In this document: piece by piece, positions 6,358 through 8,816 of the stretch | How positions within the stretch are numbered: the first letter of the stretch is position 1 | Layout of the letters: every line of letters starts with the position of its first letter | Source of the DNA: Spirochaetaceae bacterium | Lineage (GTDB): Bacteria > Spirochaetota > Spirochaetia > PWKH01 | Direction of reading: 5' to 3' | DNA length: 8,816 nt | Assembly (NCBI GenBank): GCA_003557605.1 | Contig: PWNW01000092.1 | Coordinates: forward strand, 1-8,816 | Program-made: the position numbers and the translations under genes | The notes under the pieces: generated by a model | Seen by the model: only the letters and a program-made list of their open reading frames with translations | The model's database searches: none | What the model was told of the DNA's origin: nothing

Positions 6358-8493
6358 ATGAAACAAGATATCAGCAGCCCTGTCCGCAGAGTTGATGCCT
6401 ATGAAAAAGCCGGGGGATATGCACAATATATTGCGGACCTTTCATGGGATAACATGCTCCATGGAAAGCTCATCAGGACGACGGTGAACCGGGGAAGAAT
6501 TATCTCAATCACCGTCCCTGAGCTTCCTGAGGGGTATCACTTCATTTCTGCTGATGATATTCCCGAGGGCGGAGAGAACCGCATTCATATGATAAAAAGC
6601 GACTGGCCGGTGTTTACCAATGACGAGGTGCGTTTCTGCGGCCAGACCGTGGGCATCCTTGCCGGTCCCGACCGGCAGGTGCTCCATGAGCTCTCGGGTG
6701 CCTTTTCGATAACCTATGAGGAGAGTCTCCCTGCCTTTACCATTGAAGAAGGGCTTGCCTGTGCGGGGGGAGCACTTCACGGGGAAGACAACCTTTTTGC
6801 TGATTACAATCTGGTGAAGGGTGATCCTGACGGAGCATTTGCGAAGGCCTCACGGGTTATTGAAGATGAAATACAGACGGGCTTCCAGGAACATATCTAC
6901 ATGGAGCCCCAGGGAATGACCGCTGAATTTACCGACGGGAAACTGGTGTTCCATGCGTCCTGCCAGTGCCCGTTCTACATCAGGAAGGCCGTGGCTCCCT
7001 CGGTAAATCTTGATCTTGATGATATCATAGTCAACCAGGTTACCACTGGAGGGGCCTTCGGAGGGAAGGAGCATTTTCCCGATATTATTGCTTCTGCCCT
7101 TGCCGTTGCGGTGATGAAGCTGAAGCAGCCTGTCCAGGTGATATTCGAACGGCGGGAGGACATCAGCTGGACGCCCAAGCGGCATCCGAGCCAGGTGCTC
7201 TTCAAAACAGCCCTGGATGACCAGGGAAACATTCTTGCCATGGACATTGATGCACGAATCAATGCCGGGGCATTTGAGAGCTGTTCACCCATTGTGCTTC
7301 AGAGGACCATCTATTCTGCCAACAGCGTCTATGATATTCCCAATGTCCGCATCCGAGGACGGGCGGTTGCTACATCTACGGTTCCCTCCGATGCATTCAG
7401 GGGGTTCGGTGCACCGCAGGGAATTTTTGCTGCTGAGATGCATATGACCCATCTGGCCCGGGAACTTGGGGTTGAGGAATCAGCTTTTAAGCGAAAATAC
7501 TTTACCTCCAAGGGGGGAAGGACCATCACCAACGGCACCATCCACGAGGATGTGCTGCTTGAGCAGATGTGGAAACGGGTATCAGGGGTGTCTGGGTATT
7601 ATGAGAAGGCGGGACAGTTTGCTCCTGGCTCAGGCAAGGGCATTGGAACTGCATTCTACCTCCATGGAGGAGGATTTACCGGTGACGGTGAGCAGGCCTT
7701 GATTAACGCCCGGGTGAAGGTGCAGGGAAGGCCCGACGGACGGGCAGAAATTCTGCTTTCTAATGTTGAGATGGGACAGGGACTGCTTACCACCTTCAGA
7801 AAGATTGCCGCCCATGCCCTTGACTTGGATGTATCGCAGATCATCTTCGAGAATCCTGCTACCTCCCGGGTCCCTGACTCCGGCCCTACCGTTGCTTCCC
7901 GGTCTGTCATGGTTGTCGGCAGGCTGGTGCAGAAGGCCTCGGAGCGGCTGAAGGAGATATGGGACGGGACACAGGAGCAGACTGCAGAGGCAGTCTACGA
8001 ACATCCCCCCTGGGTGACCTGGGACCAGAAGACCATGCAGGGAGATGCTTATCCTGCATACAGCTGGGGAATCTGTGTAGTGGAGGTGGAGGTTGATCCA
8101 GCCTCCTTTGAGGTTGAGATACAGGGGGTATGGACTATTCATGAGATAGGGAAGGCCATTGACGAGACCATCGTTCATGGACAGGTGATCGGCGGGGTGG
8201 TGCAGGCACTGGGCTATGCTTCCTTGGAAAACATGGAGCTGAAGGACGGCCGGTTCTACCAGAACACCATGGCTGACTACATTATCCCCACCACCCTGGA
8301 CGTTCCCCAGGTTCACAGTGAACTGGTTGAAAACCCCTATGAATACGGTCCCTACGGAGCGAAGGGGCTCGGAGAGCTGGTGTTTGACGGAGCTGCCGCT
8401 GCGTATGCCGATGCAGTGCAGCGGGCAGCGGGCTGCACCATTGACAGAATTCCGGTTACCCCGGAATACCTGATGGAGCTGAAGGATCTATGA
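6358..8493 (+). CDS. Xanthine dehydrogenase-family molybdopterin-binding (catalytic) subunit
   Basis: This 711-residue protein is a molybdenum hydroxylase large subunit. The N-terminal a/b hammerhead domain spans about 10-120, and the two Mo-cofactor domains span about 135-365 and 395-660. Active-site motifs are intact: GFQEHIYME (Q177, equivalent to bovine Q767), GGAFGGKE (F234, E238, equivalent to F798 and E802), AFRGFGAPQ (R348, F350, equivalent to R912 and F914), EMGQG (Q474) and the general-base glutamate E673 in YGAKGLGE. With Q177, E238, R348 and F350 all present, a purine-type substrate is reasonable; the bovine numbering is from memory. It ends normally with a PVTPEYL segment, so it is complete. 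It lacks Fe-S and FAD domains and needs separate subunits; the Fe-S one follows directly. Members in such clusters can carry a labile selenium on the cofactor, which cannot be read from sequence. The gap after ygeY is 25 bases, with GGAGG (6346-6350) 7 bases from the ATG. xdhA and xdhD are both possible names. Confidence 0.92.
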   Translation: MKQDISSPVRRVDAYEKAGGYAQYIADLSWDNMLHGKLIRTTVNRGRIISITVPELPEGYHFISADDIPEGGENRIHMIKSDWPVFTNDEVRFCGQTVGILAGPDRQVLHELSGAFSITYEESLPAFTIEEGLACAGGALHGEDNLFADYNLVKGDPDGAFAKASRVIEDEIQTGFQEHIYMEPQGMTAEFTDGKLVFHASCQCPFYIRKAVAPSVNLDLDDIIVNQVTTGGAFGGKEHFPDIIASALAVAVMKLKQPVQVIFERREDISWTPKRHPSQVLFKTALDDQGNILAMDIDARINAGAFESCSPIVLQRTIYSANSVYDIPNVRIRGRAVATSTVPSDAFRGFGAPQGIFAAEMHMTHLARELGVEESAFKRKYFTSKGGRTITNGTIHEDVLLEQMWKRVSGVSGYYEKAGQFAPGSGKGIGTAFYLHGGGFTGDGEQALINARVKVQGRPDGRAEILLSNVEMGQGLLTTFRKIAAHALDLDVSQIIFENPATSRVPDSGPTVASRSVMVVGRLVQKASERLKEIWDGTQEQTAEAVYEHPPWVTWDQKTMQGDAYPAYSWGICVVEVEVDPASFEVEIQGVWTIHEIGKAIDETIVHGQVIGGVVQALGYASLENMELKDGRFYQNTMADYIIPTTLDVPQVHSELVENPYEYGPYGAKGLGELVFDGAAAAYADAVQRAAGCTIDRIPVTPEYLMELKDL
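8482..8486 (+). promoter_or_regulatory. Ribosome binding site at the TGATG junction
   Basis: AAGGA at 8482-8486 is 6 bases from the ATG at 8493 and only 3 from the adjacent in-frame ATG at 8490. The usual 6-base spacing of this operon favours 8493, where the upstream stop TGA and the ATG share one base. Confidence 0.6.
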
Positions 8494-8816
8494 TGAATAT
8501 ACGCTTTCGAATAAATAACCGGGAGGTTGAAATTGAAGCCCCCGGTACGAAACGGCTGCTGGATGTACTGCGGGAAGATATGCGCCTCACTGCCGCCAAG
8601 GAGGGCTGTGGTGAGGGTGAATGCGGTGCATGTTCGGTGCTGAAGGACGGTAAGGTGGTCAACTCCTGCCTGATTCCCGTTGCTGCGGTGCAGGGATGCG
8701 ACATTATCACCCTTGAGGCCTTTAGGGAGACAGACCGGGGGCGATGCATTGTTGACGCATTTTCCGACACCGGTGCAGTTCAATGCGGGTTCTGCACACC
8801 TGGAATGGTGATGGCC
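8493..8816 (+). CDS. Xanthine dehydrogenase-family [2Fe-2S] subunit, N-terminal part; runs off the right edge
   Basis: The visible 108 residues begin MNIRFRINNREVEIEAPG and form the plant-ferredoxin-like domain of a molybdenum-hydroxylase small subunit. C39, C44, C47 and C59 (CGEGECGACSV then NSC) would bind the first [2Fe-2S] cluster. The helical second domain starts with VQCGFCTPGM, giving C98 and C101 of the second cluster, with Q97 expected to touch the molybdopterin cytosine dinucleotide. The remaining Cys pair and the C-terminus lie past the window; the family is usually about 150-170 residues. It passes electrons from the Mo site of the preceding subunit to a FAD protein. Translation is very likely coupled to the upstream gene through the overlapping stop and start, which favours equal amounts of the two subunits. 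An alternative start is the ATG at 8490 (one residue longer). xdhC is the E. coli name for this role. Confidence 0.93.
   Translation, partial: MNIRFRINNREVEIEAPGTKRLLDVLREDMRLTAAKEGCGEGECGACSVLKDGKVVNSCLIPVAAVQGCDIITLEAFRETDRGRCIVDAFSDTGAVQCGFCTPGMVMA

Noticed and set aside
7630..8316. 228-codon antisense open frame inside the Mo-hydroxylase gene
   Set aside because: It lies opposite conserved Mo-cofactor motifs and shows no family features. Other antisense frames at 3089-3709 and 4621-5196 were set aside for the same reason.
644..8816. Selenocysteine recoding (in-frame TGA) in the selenium-linked genes
   Set aside because: All frames run uninterrupted to normal stops, with standard residues at every key position. 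Any selenium would be a labile cofactor ligand, not encoded selenocysteine.

Overview
The window holds most of an anaerobic purine (uric acid/xanthine) breakdown operon of the kind first annotated as 'selenium metabolism-linked' genes. Four complete genes and one partial gene run rightward: ygfK, ssnA, ygeY, a molybdenum-hydroxylase catalytic subunit of the xanthine dehydrogenase family, and the start of its [2Fe-2S] subunit, which is cut by the right edge. A fifth complete gene is not visible. On the left, a partial leftward gene encodes the N-terminal 130 residues of a TrpB-like PLP enzyme (fold type II) of unknown function.

Organism: the oxygen-sensitive enzyme set (several 4Fe-4S clusters in YgfK, a Mo/Fe-S hydroxylase) and the strong AAGGAG-type ribosome sites at a nearly constant 6-base spacing suggest a strict or facultative anaerobe, for example from Bacillota or Spirochaetota. 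The sequence alone does not settle the phylum. Nothing suggests a phage, plasmid or insertion sequence.

Layout: 1-391 (minus) is the PLP enzyme. 392-643 is a divergent control region. It has a good sigma70-type promoter for the rightward operon (581-608), a weaker candidate for the leftward gene (485-511), and four copies of a 10-base direct repeat arranged as two tandem pairs, each pair just upstream of one of the two -35 boxes. 644-8816 is one tightly packed transcription unit with gaps of 2, 17 and 25 bases and a final TGATG junction.

How the genes may work together: gene clusters with ygfK, ssnA, ygeY and a xanthine dehydrogenase homologue are reported to support anaerobic uric acid and purine use in gut bacteria and are related to the E. 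coli ygf/yge cluster. The Mo-hydroxylase would interconvert purines at the hydroxylation level. YgfK looks like a rearranged relative of dihydropyrimidine dehydrogenase and is a candidate electron-transfer or ring-reducing enzyme. SsnA (amidohydrolase) and YgeY (M20 metallohydrolase) are candidates for hydrolysing ring-opened intermediates. The individual reactions are inferred, not shown by the sequence. The usual partners ygeW, ygeX, hyuA, a FAD subunit and the selenium/molybdenum cofactor maturation genes are not in this window.
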